Positions 1 to 7,438 of a DNA stretch of 17,682 nucleotides are shown piece by piece. The notes beneath the pieces are model-generated. The model was not told the DNA's origin. It was given only the letters and a program-made list of their open reading frames with translations, and searched no databases. The position numbers and the translations under genes were made by a program. Every line of letters begins with the position of its first letter. The first letter of the stretch is position 1. The DNA comes from Daejeonella rubra (GTDB lineage: Bacteria; Bacteroidota; Bacteroidia; Sphingobacteriales; Sphingobacteriaceae), in contig NZ_FNHH01000043.1 in the NCBI RefSeq assembly GCF_900103545.1, positions 1 through 17,682 on the forward strand. The letters are read 5' to 3'.

Positions 1-24
1 GTGATGTTACAGGCCGGTCTGCCT

Positions 25-91
25 GGCGTACTTTGCTCCGGAATAAATGGGGTACTTTGTCGCGGAACACTGGCGTACTTTCGTCGGAATA
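25..91 (+). mobile_element. IS21-like terminus with three tandem terminal repeats
   Basis: Three direct repeats of about 21 bases lie at 25-45, 49-69 and 72-91, each built as ggNgtacttt-N(3-5)-cggaa, at periods of 24 and 23 bases. IS21-family elements carry multiple short repeats of this type just inside their TG...CA ends, and the preceding t at 24 would give a TG start. No istA or istB gene follows to the right, so this is either a decayed solo end or the edge of an element lying to the left of the window. Family assignment rests on pattern memory, not a search. Confidence 0.5.
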
Positions 92-381
92 TCTAGGCAG
101 CACCATAAACAACAGGTTTTTTCAAAAAGTTAAAATTGAATTTTAGTTTCATTCTCAGGAAGCGGTTTTAGCGATATTCTTATTCAGGATATTCAAAAGT
201 AAATATGCGAAAAAAGCTGTTTGGATTCAAGTGATCAGGGCTTTGTAAGGTCTGATTTTGTAACAATATTGAATCAGAAAGGGGAGAAAATTTCGTAAAA
301 CTTAAAGGTTTTATAATGATTTTTTGAATAAAATCTGTCGTTTAAACAACAGTCCGAATTAGGGGAGGGTTACAGGGAGGG

Positions 382-528
382 TTACAATTGCATATCGAAG
401 CCAAAATCAACCAGTTTAATGGAAGCGACAAACAAGTCGATCAGCCGTACTTCATTATCCTGGGCAATGGTCTGCTCTAAACAGAAAAACTCAGTCTGAT
501 TTCTGTCTTTTCCGGTGATGAATTTCAT
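382..528 (-). pseudogene. IS1182-type transposase, N-terminal remnant
   Basis: A 48-codon minus-strand reading frame begins MKFITGKDRNQTEFF and continues through LIDLFVASIKLVDFGFD before a stop. This resembles the extreme N-terminus of IS1182-type transposases of Bacteroidota, which begin with a GKDR-Q-EFF motif, then a glutamate-rich stretch and an IDLFV-S motif. The normal protein is several hundred residues long, so the catalytic DDE domain is missing. The frame ends inside a 12-base tandem duplication (gggagggttaca at 363-374 and 375-386), which may mark the deletion junction. It is not expected to be functional. Confidence 0.6.
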
Positions 529-607
529 ATCTTAATATACCCATAACCGCAAAAATCAAGGATCAATACTTATTGAAAAATGTGGAAAACAAGGAGGGGT
601 TTTTAGA

Positions 608-745
608 CAGTTTGACGGTTCGGGTATTGCCGCAGTGGGGGATTATTAGCACTAAAGTTCATTAGAAGCACAACTGTTTGTTTAACCACAAATGTGTCAT
701 AGAAGCACGAAACCCGCTTTTTTGCCAAACCGTTGTTAGCACTTC
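608..745. repeat. Outer hairpin repeat, left of defence operon
   Basis: An imperfect inverted repeat: the left arm around 614-640 (acggttcggg, then gtggggg) faces a right arm around 708-740 (acccgc, ccaaaccgttgttagc). The loop holds two gaagcac motifs at 665-671 and 702-708, exactly 37 bases apart. The same doublet at the same spacing occurs in the hairpin repeat at 7289-7420. The arms are degenerate. It lies downstream of the operon's last gene. Extended stem-loops with unpaired bases recall integron attC sites, but I do not see the canonical core sites, so I do not call it attC. Confidence 0.55.
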
Positions 746-824
746 GCCCTTCTTTTCTGTCGTGTTGTTGTCTGTCCATTTTGGTCTGTCTTGGTGGCTC
801 TTTTGCTGTTTTTTGCTCGGCTTT

Positions 825-877
825 GTGCGGTTGGAAAAACTGCAAATGTGCCACCAAAAGCGTTGGCTTATGTGTCT
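825..877. repeat. Inner direct repeat, left copy
   Basis: This stretch shares three words in the same order and near-equal spacing with 7146-7194: gtgcggttgg, aaatgtgc and aaagcgttgg followed by tt.tgt. The two copies lie about 6.3 kb apart and enclose the four-gene defence operon. This copy overlaps the last codons and stop codon (868-870) of the PD-(D/E)XK gene, so the end of that reading frame is supplied by repeat sequence. Spacing differs by two or three bases between copies, so it is an old or imperfect repeat. Confidence 0.5.
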
Positions 878-1848
878 TTAAATAATTGTCCGTTAGTAAA
901 TAATTTTGTTAAGTCAATTGGTTTAATGTTTGTCAAGTCTGATTTGAATTTAACTTCTGAAACTCTTTCAGGAATATTAATTCTCTCAACCTTTGAAATG
1001 TCTTGATGTCTGTAAAAACGCAATGAATTTTTAGCTAAGTCGTAGTCGTATTTTATTTTCGTTGTCTGTTCAAAAGTGTTTCCAAGTGTTTTTGAAACAA
1101 TTAGGTAAACTTTTTCTTTAAGTTCATTTTCTGTAATTCTATTGTCGATTTTGTCCAACAGATTTAACACGTTCAAACCATTTGAAACTTGTTTGGTAAA
1201 AATCGAAGCAATGATTACTTGACTGTCATTTGTTGGATTTAGCTGTTCAGCAGTAAAAATATGAACCCTTTCTAAATTACTACTGCTTTTAACTTCTATC
1301 TTTTCGCTGTCTGCATTAAAGTCAAATTTTTCTTCTGGTATGTTATGCCAATAATTAAGTAATGTTTCAGGGTTCTTACTTTGTTCAACTAAGATAAGTT
1401 CAGCCCAAAGCCCTTGTATTGTTTTAGTTGGCGTTTGTGTTAATGACCTAAATATTTCAACGAAATTTTTAAATGTTTCAAAAACTTCTTTTTGGGTTGG
1501 CTTCTTTGAAAGTGAGTTTAAAAGTGACTGTGTAATTCCAAGAAAATAGTTTTGCAAAGTTTCTTCATCGCTTTTAAATATGATTACCGAGTAATTGTCA
1601 ATTTTCGATTTTCCATTTTCCCAAACTTTACATTCAAGATTATGTGTAAGTTCAATATATTTTAGCTTGATGTTTTTTTGTGATAAATGGGTTTGGTCAA
1701 ATTTTGAGGAAATTAATATTACAGGAAATCCAAGATAGTTTACTGCAATTTTAGAAAATGGAAAATCACTCAATGCATTAGCATGGAATAATTTTGGATT
1801 TTCCGTTTGAGGAATTTCTATCTCTAAAAAAACATCTATCAAACTCAT
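868..1848 (-). CDS. PD-(D/E)XK nuclease-like protein (DUF4420 type)
   Basis: A 326-residue protein, last gene of the four-gene operon. The nuclease core is recognisable: GLWAEL at 146-151 supplies an early acidic residue (E150), FDF at 175-177 gives D176, and IEVKS at 184-188 gives the E-x-K signature (E185, K187), followed by the strand LERVHIFTAEQL. These fit a PD-(D/E)XK restriction-like fold, as described for the DUF4420/PF14390 family found beside Z1 and MORC-type ATPases. Its start overlaps the Z1 stop by four bases (ATGA), implying translational coupling. Likely role: the DNA-cleaving subunit of a restriction-like system, acting in the cytoplasm. The last codons run into a repeat shared with the far side of the operon. 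DNA cleavage is inferred; target and cofactors are unknown. Confidence 0.85.
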   Translation of the reverse strand: MSLIDVFLEIEIPQTENPKLFHANALSDFPFSKIAVNYLGFPVILISSKFDQTHLSQKNIKLKYIELTHNLECKVWENGKSKIDNYSVIIFKSDEETLQNYFLGITQSLLNSLSKKPTQKEVFETFKNFVEIFRSLTQTPTKTIQGLWAELILVEQSKNPETLLNYWHNIPEEKFDFNADSEKIEVKSSSNLERVHIFTAEQLNPTNDSQVIIASIFTKQVSNGLNVLNLLDKIDNRITENELKEKVYLIVSKTLGNTFEQTTKIKYDYDLAKNSLRFYRHQDISKVERINIPERVSEVKFKSDLTNIKPIDLTKLFTNGQLFKDT

Positions 1849-4157
1849 ATATTGTCGGGTTGTCTGATGATATCTTTGCCAATTGTTTCAGGTATCCAAA
1901 TGGCAACACTTACCAAATCATTGTAAAGTACATTCCCATTTTCATCTAAAATTGGATTACCACTTACGTCTGTTAGATTTAATTTGTGAATTTGTATTGT
2001 AACCTTATCTTGATTTTTAATATTTCTGTCACCAATGTAAACTTCGCCTTTTCTTAATCTACCGTTTGAAGTAGGTTGTTCCCCTTGAAATAGTTGCTGA
2101 ATATTGTCGTTTTGGTTTAATCTACGTTGCCTTGTTGTTTGGATAATTGCATTATTTTCAATTTTTGAACTCATCAAATAAATCAAGCAAGTTTCATTTT
2201 GGTTTTCTTGTAAGTAAGAATTTAATAACCCTCTTAAACTTGAATAAGTTTGGCTATCAGTTTCTCTAGTAAACTTTAGTCTGTTCAAGAGTTGCTTTAA
2301 ACTTTCTTCTAGTGATAATTCTGCTTCTAAATGTTTTTGCAAATCGGTTCTTTCTGTATGACCTTGATTAGTTGCAAAACTATTAATGTGATTATTTGTA
2401 AACTCAGCAACAACACTCTTGTTATATGGGATTAAATTTTCTGTGTCGTGTGGTGCTCCAACAATAAACCATTCTTGTCCAAAATAATCTCTATCAATAT
2501 CATTGTATAAAATATTTGGTCTTGTAAGTCTTAACATTTGGTCTAAAACTGCTTCTCTGTCCCATTCGTTTAAATGTTTGTTATTTACATCAAATTCTTC
2601 TAAACGCTGTCTAACATCTTCTTCGTGTTCAATGATTGCTCTAAAAGCTTCAATGTTTGGGTTGTCTAACCAAACTCGGCAAATTCCTAAATACGAACCT
2701 TTGTAACCAAAAAACCTTGCTCTTTGTAAAGTTGTATCAACTTGTCCTGTTGCCAATGGTCTTGGCATATACGAAACTGTCAAGCCTTCAACTGTAAAAC
2801 CTCTGTCCATTGCTTGACCGCCAACTAAAATATGAGAATAAAAATCACTCCAACGAATTTCAGGCGTTCTTCCTCGACTTGCATTAATTTCCATAATTCT
2901 TGTATTTTTTATGGAATGTAAAAGTCTTGTGTTTGTTAGCTCTTCAAAAGCTGGCAAATCGTTTACAGTTAAATTCAAATCATCATAAGCCTCTTTAAAT
3001 TCTCTCAATAACTCGTTTCTTTCTTCTTCGTCTGCTGGAGAATTGCTTTGCAATAATGTTTTCCAACTTTCGCAGACATTTCTTATCCAAGTAAAAAATA
3101 TATTTTGTGAGTTAGTTAATCGTGATGGGTGAACCATCATAGAACGATTGCGTTGGTCTCTTTTCATTTCACCTGCAACAACTCCCAAGAAAAATATTTT
3201 TAAAGCAAAAAGTAAACTTTCTGGTGGTTCGTGAACAGGATTGTGATTTGATGGAATTTCATTATCGGGAATACGTCTAACAAGATGTGGATTTTGAACA
3301 AAAAAAGCGTTGCCACCTGTATATCCATTTCCTGGCGTTAATAGTTTTATGAAATTTGGTGAAAGCCTATCCATAATATTTATGAATAGATTGGCTTGTG
3401 GTGTTGCTGTATATTGTAAAAAAGTATGATGTGGAAACACACTTCTTAATTCATTAATTCTTCTGTAAATTGTTGAAACTTCACCCTCATTTACATCTTC
3501 ACCTGCATTTGAATTGGCTCTTGCTCTGGTATTTAAACTTGCTTGGTCGCTTTCATCATCTATAATTAGAGTTGGTACACCATTAAGATTTAAGTCTCTT
3601 AAAAGATTAGTAAGATTTCTTAACCGACTACCGTTCTTCATTACAGTAATCAACAAAGTTGAGCAATTTTCTCTTGGGAAAGTTTGGTCTGCCCATTGCT
3701 CCAGTTTCATTTCAATTGTGTCTCTGTCTTCTTGTGTTCCTGCATTTTTTATGATTGTCCATTTGCGGTCAAATCTTGTATCAACTCGCAAATCCTTTTT
3801 CATTCTTTCAAAAGACTGTTCAGAAAGTGGAATTGAAGTTCCTGCAATGATTATTACAATTTGATATTGATTGTCGTTGGCTAAAGCTGCTACAGAAGTA
3901 AATGAAAGTGTTTTACCGCTTTGAACATAACCAATTACTAAACCTGTTTCAACATTTTGTTGTTCGGTTGGGTCGCCACACATTTCCAAAATTTTGAAAG
4001 TTTCTTCAATAACACGGTCGCCAGTCTCATTGATATTTCCTGTGTTATCGGTAAACCCTTTGTGTTTTAATAACCCTTCAATTTCTTCTCCTTGATAAGG
4101 TTGCCATTTAGAATTGTTAGGATTTGTGCTACCAGTTATTTCTATTATTTCTGCCAT
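1845..4157 (-). CDS. Z1 domain helicase-like ATPase
   Basis: A 770-residue protein. A modified Walker A, GYVQSGKT, sits at 76-83; the Walker B equivalent is LIIDDESDQAS (DDESD at 200-204); a motif III-like QYTATPQA lies at 248-255; a motif V-like GGQAMDRGFT at 446-455; and an arginine-finger motif QRARFFGY at 478-485. This set defines the Z1 family, a branch of superfamily 2 helicases found in restriction-like operons. The roughly 270 residues after the helicase core are unassigned and may contact DNA or partners. The gene starts two bases after the MORC-like ATPase stop and overlaps the DUF4420 gene by four bases, so all three are probably made together. Expected role: ATP-driven DNA translocation or remodelling that licenses cleavage. 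Family is clear; mechanism is inferred. Confidence 0.92.
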   Translation of the reverse strand: MAEIIEITGSTNPNNSKWQPYQGEEIEGLLKHKGFTDNTGNINETGDRVIEETFKILEMCGDPTEQQNVETGLVIGYVQSGKTLSFTSVAALANDNQYQIVIIIAGTSIPLSEQSFERMKKDLRVDTRFDRKWTIIKNAGTQEDRDTIEMKLEQWADQTFPRENCSTLLITVMKNGSRLRNLTNLLRDLNLNGVPTLIIDDESDQASLNTRARANSNAGEDVNEGEVSTIYRRINELRSVFPHHTFLQYTATPQANLFINIMDRLSPNFIKLLTPGNGYTGGNAFFVQNPHLVRRIPDNEIPSNHNPVHEPPESLLFALKIFFLGVVAGEMKRDQRNRSMMVHPSRLTNSQNIFFTWIRNVCESWKTLLQSNSPADEEERNELLREFKEAYDDLNLTVNDLPAFEELTNTRLLHSIKNTRIMEINASRGRTPEIRWSDFYSHILVGGQAMDRGFTVEGLTVSYMPRPLATGQVDTTLQRARFFGYKGSYLGICRVWLDNPNIEAFRAIIEHEEDVRQRLEEFDVNNKHLNEWDREAVLDQMLRLTRPNILYNDIDRDYFGQEWFIVGAPHDTENLIPYNKSVVAEFTNNHINSFATNQGHTERTDLQKHLEAELSLEESLKQLLNRLKFTRETDSQTYSSLRGLLNSYLQENQNETCLIYLMSSKIENNAIIQTTRQRRLNQNDNIQQLFQGEQPTSNGRLRKGEVYIGDRNIKNQDKVTIQIHKLNLTDVSGNPILDENGNVLYNDLVSVAIWIPETIGKDIIRQPDNI

Positions 4158-4159
4158 AA

Positions 4160-5698
4160 TTAACTTTGAGAGATTTTTGTAATTAGTTGATTGAAATTTC
4201 TTCGAATTTCTCCTTGGGTTTTCGCTCCACTTTCCTTTGCAATTATTTCTGCCAAACCCATTGCAGCTGCCATTTTTAAAATCGGTTCGATTTTACCGTT
4301 TTCAGTTCCTGCATACTCAACCATAAATGGATGAGTAAGAGAAAGGCGAATTCCAATTTGTTTCACATTAGGTTCAGATGAAGGTTCTTTTATTAAATGC
4401 GGACCAACTTCAAGTAAATCATTTAATGATGTGTCGTATGAAAGTTCAATTGAAATAAGCCAATTAATTTTATTGAAATTTACTTTGAATGATTTGTAAA
4501 TTCTTTTTTCAGTTTTAGGCAATTCAATCTCAACGTCACTTTCAACCATAGGGTTTTCAAAAGTTTCTTTTATAGCTTCAGGTGCTTTCTGTTCAAAATC
4601 AGAAACAGTATGGCTCAATGCTTTGATACCTGAATTTCTATAATCAGTATCATTTGCCCTTGCTCTAAATTTCTCAGCTTGTGCTAATAATGGGAAGTTT
4701 TCGTGTGATAGTTCGTCTTTTAAGCATTGCAAAAAAACATCAAGATTTTCATCCCATTGTATTCCTTTTTTTGTGAAAGAAACATCAAATCCTTCTAAAT
4801 GAAGCTCACCAAAAACCCTTTGAAAACGATAACTATTAGGTGCACCAAAGATAAATTCAGGCCTAAAACCATTATCAAAACTTCCTTCAATTACTCTTCC
4901 TCTTCTAAATAATGCAAATCCCGCTTCTGCTGTAGAACCTGTTTCTCTAATTCCAACAAAACCTGTAACGGATAAACCATCTTCTAATCCAAAATTAATT
5001 TCTCTTTTCCATTTTATTTGTTCTCCGTTTGGGTCATTATAGCTAGGTGCAACAAGTATGTTTGGTTCAGCAAATTGTAATTCAGTATTATCAACTATTA
5101 ATTTTAAAATTCCTTTGCGTAGAAATTCTCTATAAATACTTGCTAAATGTGATTTTACTTTACCAAGCCCTTTCCGTCTTGGCATTTTGTTCACGTTTAG
5201 TAGTTCGATAATTGTGTAATGATGATTTTTATCTGTCGTTTTAGTTGTGAATTCTAATTCTTCAAGTTTGTCCTCAAAGATTTTATTCATATCGAATTTT
5301 ACTGTTTTCTCAACTATTTCATTAAGTGCTTTTGTTCTAACAGTCCAGTAATCAGAAAACCAACAAGAAGCAGACTTCATTCCCATTCCAAATTCAGATA
5401 GTCCAGAAGTGTCTGCTGGAATTTCGGCAGCTCTAAAAGCTCGGCTATAGTTTGCTTTTTCTATTCCACCTGCATTATCACGAATTGTTATTTTGTTTTC
5501 AGGGTCGTTAATCTCTATTATAACTTCTAATTGAAAATCATCTCCATGGAGTTGTTTTAATGTTTTTTCATTATTCAAATAACTTGCAATTGCATTGTCT
5601 ACAAATTCTGCTAAAGCAAACCAAGTTTCATATTCTAAAAATTTTAGAACAGAAAGCATAGAAACATTTGGTCTAATATTTATTTTGTTCTCACTCAT
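4160..5698 (-). CDS. MORC/MutL-like GHKL ATPase
   Basis: A 512-residue protein with an N-terminal GHKL (gyrase, Hsp90, histidine kinase, MutL) ATP-binding fold. Motif I is AEFVDNAIAS at 30-39 (E31, N35), motif II is RDNAGGI at 73-79 (D74, GG), and motif III is GLSEFGMGMKSAS at 99-111, the ATP lid. The layout fits the bacterial MORC-type ATPases that Iyer, Abhiman and Aravind linked to restriction-modification operons, rather than housekeeping MutL, whose mismatch-repair C-terminal domain I do not see. The middle part (about 190-330) probably forms the S5-like transducer domain. The start overlaps the methyltransferase stop by four bases (ATGA). Probable role: an ATP-dependent clamp or switch coordinating methylation sensing with the Z1 and nuclease subunits; this is inference. 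Confidence 0.88.
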   Translation of the reverse strand: MSENKINIRPNVSMLSVLKFLEYETWFALAEFVDNAIASYLNNEKTLKQLHGDDFQLEVIIEINDPENKITIRDNAGGIEKANYSRAFRAAEIPADTSGLSEFGMGMKSASCWFSDYWTVRTKALNEIVEKTVKFDMNKIFEDKLEELEFTTKTTDKNHHYTIIELLNVNKMPRRKGLGKVKSHLASIYREFLRKGILKLIVDNTELQFAEPNILVAPSYNDPNGEQIKWKREINFGLEDGLSVTGFVGIRETGSTAEAGFALFRRGRVIEGSFDNGFRPEFIFGAPNSYRFQRVFGELHLEGFDVSFTKKGIQWDENLDVFLQCLKDELSHENFPLLAQAEKFRARANDTDYRNSGIKALSHTVSDFEQKAPEAIKETFENPMVESDVEIELPKTEKRIYKSFKVNFNKINWLISIELSYDTSLNDLLEVGPHLIKEPSSEPNVKQIGIRLSLTHPFMVEYAGTENGKIEPILKMAAAMGLAEIIAKESGAKTQGEIRRNFNQLITKISQS

Positions 5699-7035
5699 AC
5701 TGATAAAGATTGCGTTACTTTATTCCCATTTAATTTTTTCGCCTTTTCTGTCGGCAAATTGTTAACTGGGTCTATAATTAATTGCTTTGCAATTAATTCA
5801 ACGATATGAGAATTTACTGCGTTGCCTAATGCTTTGAAAGCTGCATTATCATTTTCAGGCAATTTTATACCTGATAAAGATTGAAGTTTTAAACCTTCCT
5901 TTTTTGTTATGTATCTTTTTTCCCAACCAATTATTGGAATTTGTGTATTTGTGCAAACTAATGAAGGAAAAAAATCTGCTTTTTTTATTCTAATTCCTGA
6001 TGCTCTGAATTGTAAAATGTAGTCTGTAATTTTTCTTTTATTATCGCCAACATTCCATTCTAGTTTTTGCCAACTTTGAGAAGGCAATTCAGAAATACGT
6101 CTCACAACATCTTCAACAAAGATTTTATTCTCCTTGTAAAATTGTCTATTGTATTTTATATAGCGTTGTTTCCAGTCAGGAAATTTTGTTTCAACTCTTG
6201 CATAACTTGGAAGATTTGCCAACTGTTCTTCTTTAGTCATTCCTTTTAAACTTATGCCAAAATTCCCTTTATATTTTGAAAGTTCATTTGCTGAAAGCAA
6301 ATGAGGGAATTCGTCCATAAAAGGATAGGTTGCACCAAACTCCATTCCCCAAATAGGAAATCCGGGAAGTTTAACGTCTTTCGGAATATTAGAAATAAAT
6401 TCCTGCCAAAGTTTTATACAGTCTTGATTGGTTTTAGGAAGTTTTTTCGCATCCGCTGGTTCTACTTCAATGAATTTATGAATATCAATTTTATTTGTTT
6501 TCTTCTTATCGACTTCATCAAAACTGAAATGGTCTAAACCTATTCTAGAGCCAACTATAAATATTCTTTTTCTGTGTTGCGGAATTCCAAAGTCTTGTGG
6601 CGAATAGATATTATGGTCAACGTTGTAACCAATTCTATCTAATTCACTTTTCATAAATTCCCAAGTTGCTTCATTGTCGTGTTTTGCAATGAAAGGAACA
6701 TTTTCTAGTATGAAAAAAGTAGGTTTTCTAAATTCAAGAATTTTTACAATTTCATCAAATAAAGTTCCTCTGTCGTCATCACGTCCAAGTTGTTTTCCCG
6801 CTTTTGAGAACGGTTGACAAGGAAATCCGCCACATAAAATATCGTGTTCAGGGATTGTTTCAATTTCCTTTTCAACAATTTTTTTAATATCACCATGAAC
6901 TTCAATTCCCCAATTCTTCTCATAAACTTGCCTCAGAATTGGGTCAAGTTCACTAACAAAAACACATTCGTGTCCTAGTTTGTGAAGAGCTTTGTGAAAA
7001 CCGCCAAGTCCAGCGAATAAGTCTATAAATTTCAT
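5695..7035 (-). CDS. C5-cytosine-specific DNA methyltransferase
   Basis: A 446-residue methyltransferase that transfers a methyl group from S-adenosylmethionine to C5 of cytosine in DNA. The conserved order is complete: motif I FAGLGGFHKAL at 7-17 (cofactor binding), the catalytic PC of GGFPCQPFSKAG (C73), motif VI ENV at 111-113, motif VIII QHRKRIF at 153-159, and the late motif GNAVN at 404-408. The stretch of about 240 residues between motifs VIII and IX is large enough for a target-recognition domain. As first gene of the operon it would protect host DNA from the nuclease encoded downstream. A Bacteroidota-type promoter lies just upstream (7063-7097). The ATG at 7033-7035 starts directly at the fold's first strand, so no longer form is expected. 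The recognition sequence cannot be read from the protein. Confidence 0.95.
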   Translation of the reverse strand: MKFIDLFAGLGGFHKALHKLGHECVFVSELDPILRQVYEKNWGIEVHGDIKKIVEKEIETIPEHDILCGGFPCQPFSKAGKQLGRDDDRGTLFDEIVKILEFRKPTFFILENVPFIAKHDNEATWEFMKSELDRIGYNVDHNIYSPQDFGIPQHRKRIFIVGSRIGLDHFSFDEVDKKKTNKIDIHKFIEVEPADAKKLPKTNQDCIKLWQEFISNIPKDVKLPGFPIWGMEFGATYPFMDEFPHLLSANELSKYKGNFGISLKGMTKEEQLANLPSYARVETKFPDWKQRYIKYNRQFYKENKIFVEDVVRRISELPSQSWQKLEWNVGDNKRKITDYILQFRASGIRIKKADFFPSLVCTNTQIPIIGWEKRYITKKEGLKLQSLSGIKLPENDNAAFKALGNAVNSHIVELIAKQLIIDPVNNLPTEKAKKLNGNKVTQSLSV

Positions 7036-7062
7036 TTATTATATTTTCTATTTTAAAAGTGT

Positions 7063-7097
7063 CAAATTTACAATTTATGGTTTTGTTGTTGTCAAAA
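7063..7097 (-). promoter_or_regulatory. Candidate Bacteroidota-type promoter of the defence operon
   Basis: Read on the minus strand, TTTG (7096-7093) is followed after 22 bases by TAAATTTG (7070-7063), an exact match to the TAnnTTTG element of Bacteroidota housekeeping promoters. Transcription would begin around 7055, giving a leader of about 20 bases before the methyltransferase ATG. No other promoter is obvious inside the operon, consistent with one transcript of about 6.2 kb. Confidence 0.5.
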
Positions 7098-7145
7098 GTT
7101 GCCATCAAACTGTCAACCGTCCACTGGTTGGGTGGTGGGCATTGG

Positions 7146-7194
7146 GTGCGGTTGGGCAAAATTAAATGTGCTGTGAAAGCGTTGGTTTGTGTTT
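7146..7194. repeat. Inner direct repeat, right copy
   Basis: Partner of 825-877. Shared words in order are gtgcggttgg, aaatgtgc and aaagcgttgg followed by tt.tgt. It lies between the methyltransferase promoter and the outer hairpin repeat at 7289-7420. Together with the left copy it gives the operon the symmetrical flanks hairpin, direct repeat, operon, direct repeat, hairpin. Confidence 0.5.
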
Positions 7195-7288
7195 CGGCTT
7201 GCAGCTCTTTTAATTTGCAAAGAGTTGGCCTTTTGTCTGTCATTATTCTGTTCCTTTGTTATTGGTCGTGTCGCTTTTTAGGGTGAGT

Positions 7289-7420
7289 GCTAACGGTTTG
7301 CAGCTACAAGAAGTTGTCGATTTCGAAGCACAAAACTGTCTGCCACCACTGAACTTGATACGAAGCACAAAGCTACATTTGAGCAATGAACCGCCAATTT
7401 CTTGTAGCTGCTGTTACAAG
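7289..7420. repeat. Outer hairpin repeat, right of defence operon
   Basis: Arms cagctacaagaagttg (7301-7316) and caatttcttgtagctg (7395-7410) pair at 15 of 16 positions. The stem extends past a bulge through taac (7291-7294) and gtta (7413-7416). The loop carries cgaagcac at 7324-7331 and 7361-7368, 37 bases apart, as in the repeat at 608-745. It starts 18 bases downstream of the HARE/GIY-YIG stop codon, as a gene's trailing element would. There is no T-run suggesting a simple terminator. Confidence 0.65.
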
Positions 7421-7438
7421 CTGGGCTTTTTCTCTCGG

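Noticed and set aside
603..857. 84-codon minus-strand open frame downstream of the DUF4420 gene
   Set aside because: It coincides with the hairpin and direct repeat, has no domain, and its composition reads like repeat sequence rather than protein.
4160..5698. Housekeeping MutL mismatch-repair protein
   Set aside because: The C-terminal dimerisation/endonuclease region of MutL is not recognisable and the gene is embedded in a restriction-like operon.
7289..7420. Canonical integron attC site
   Set aside because: The overall fold is attC-like, but I cannot find paired RYYYAAC and GTTRRRY core sites, and no integrase gene is in the window.
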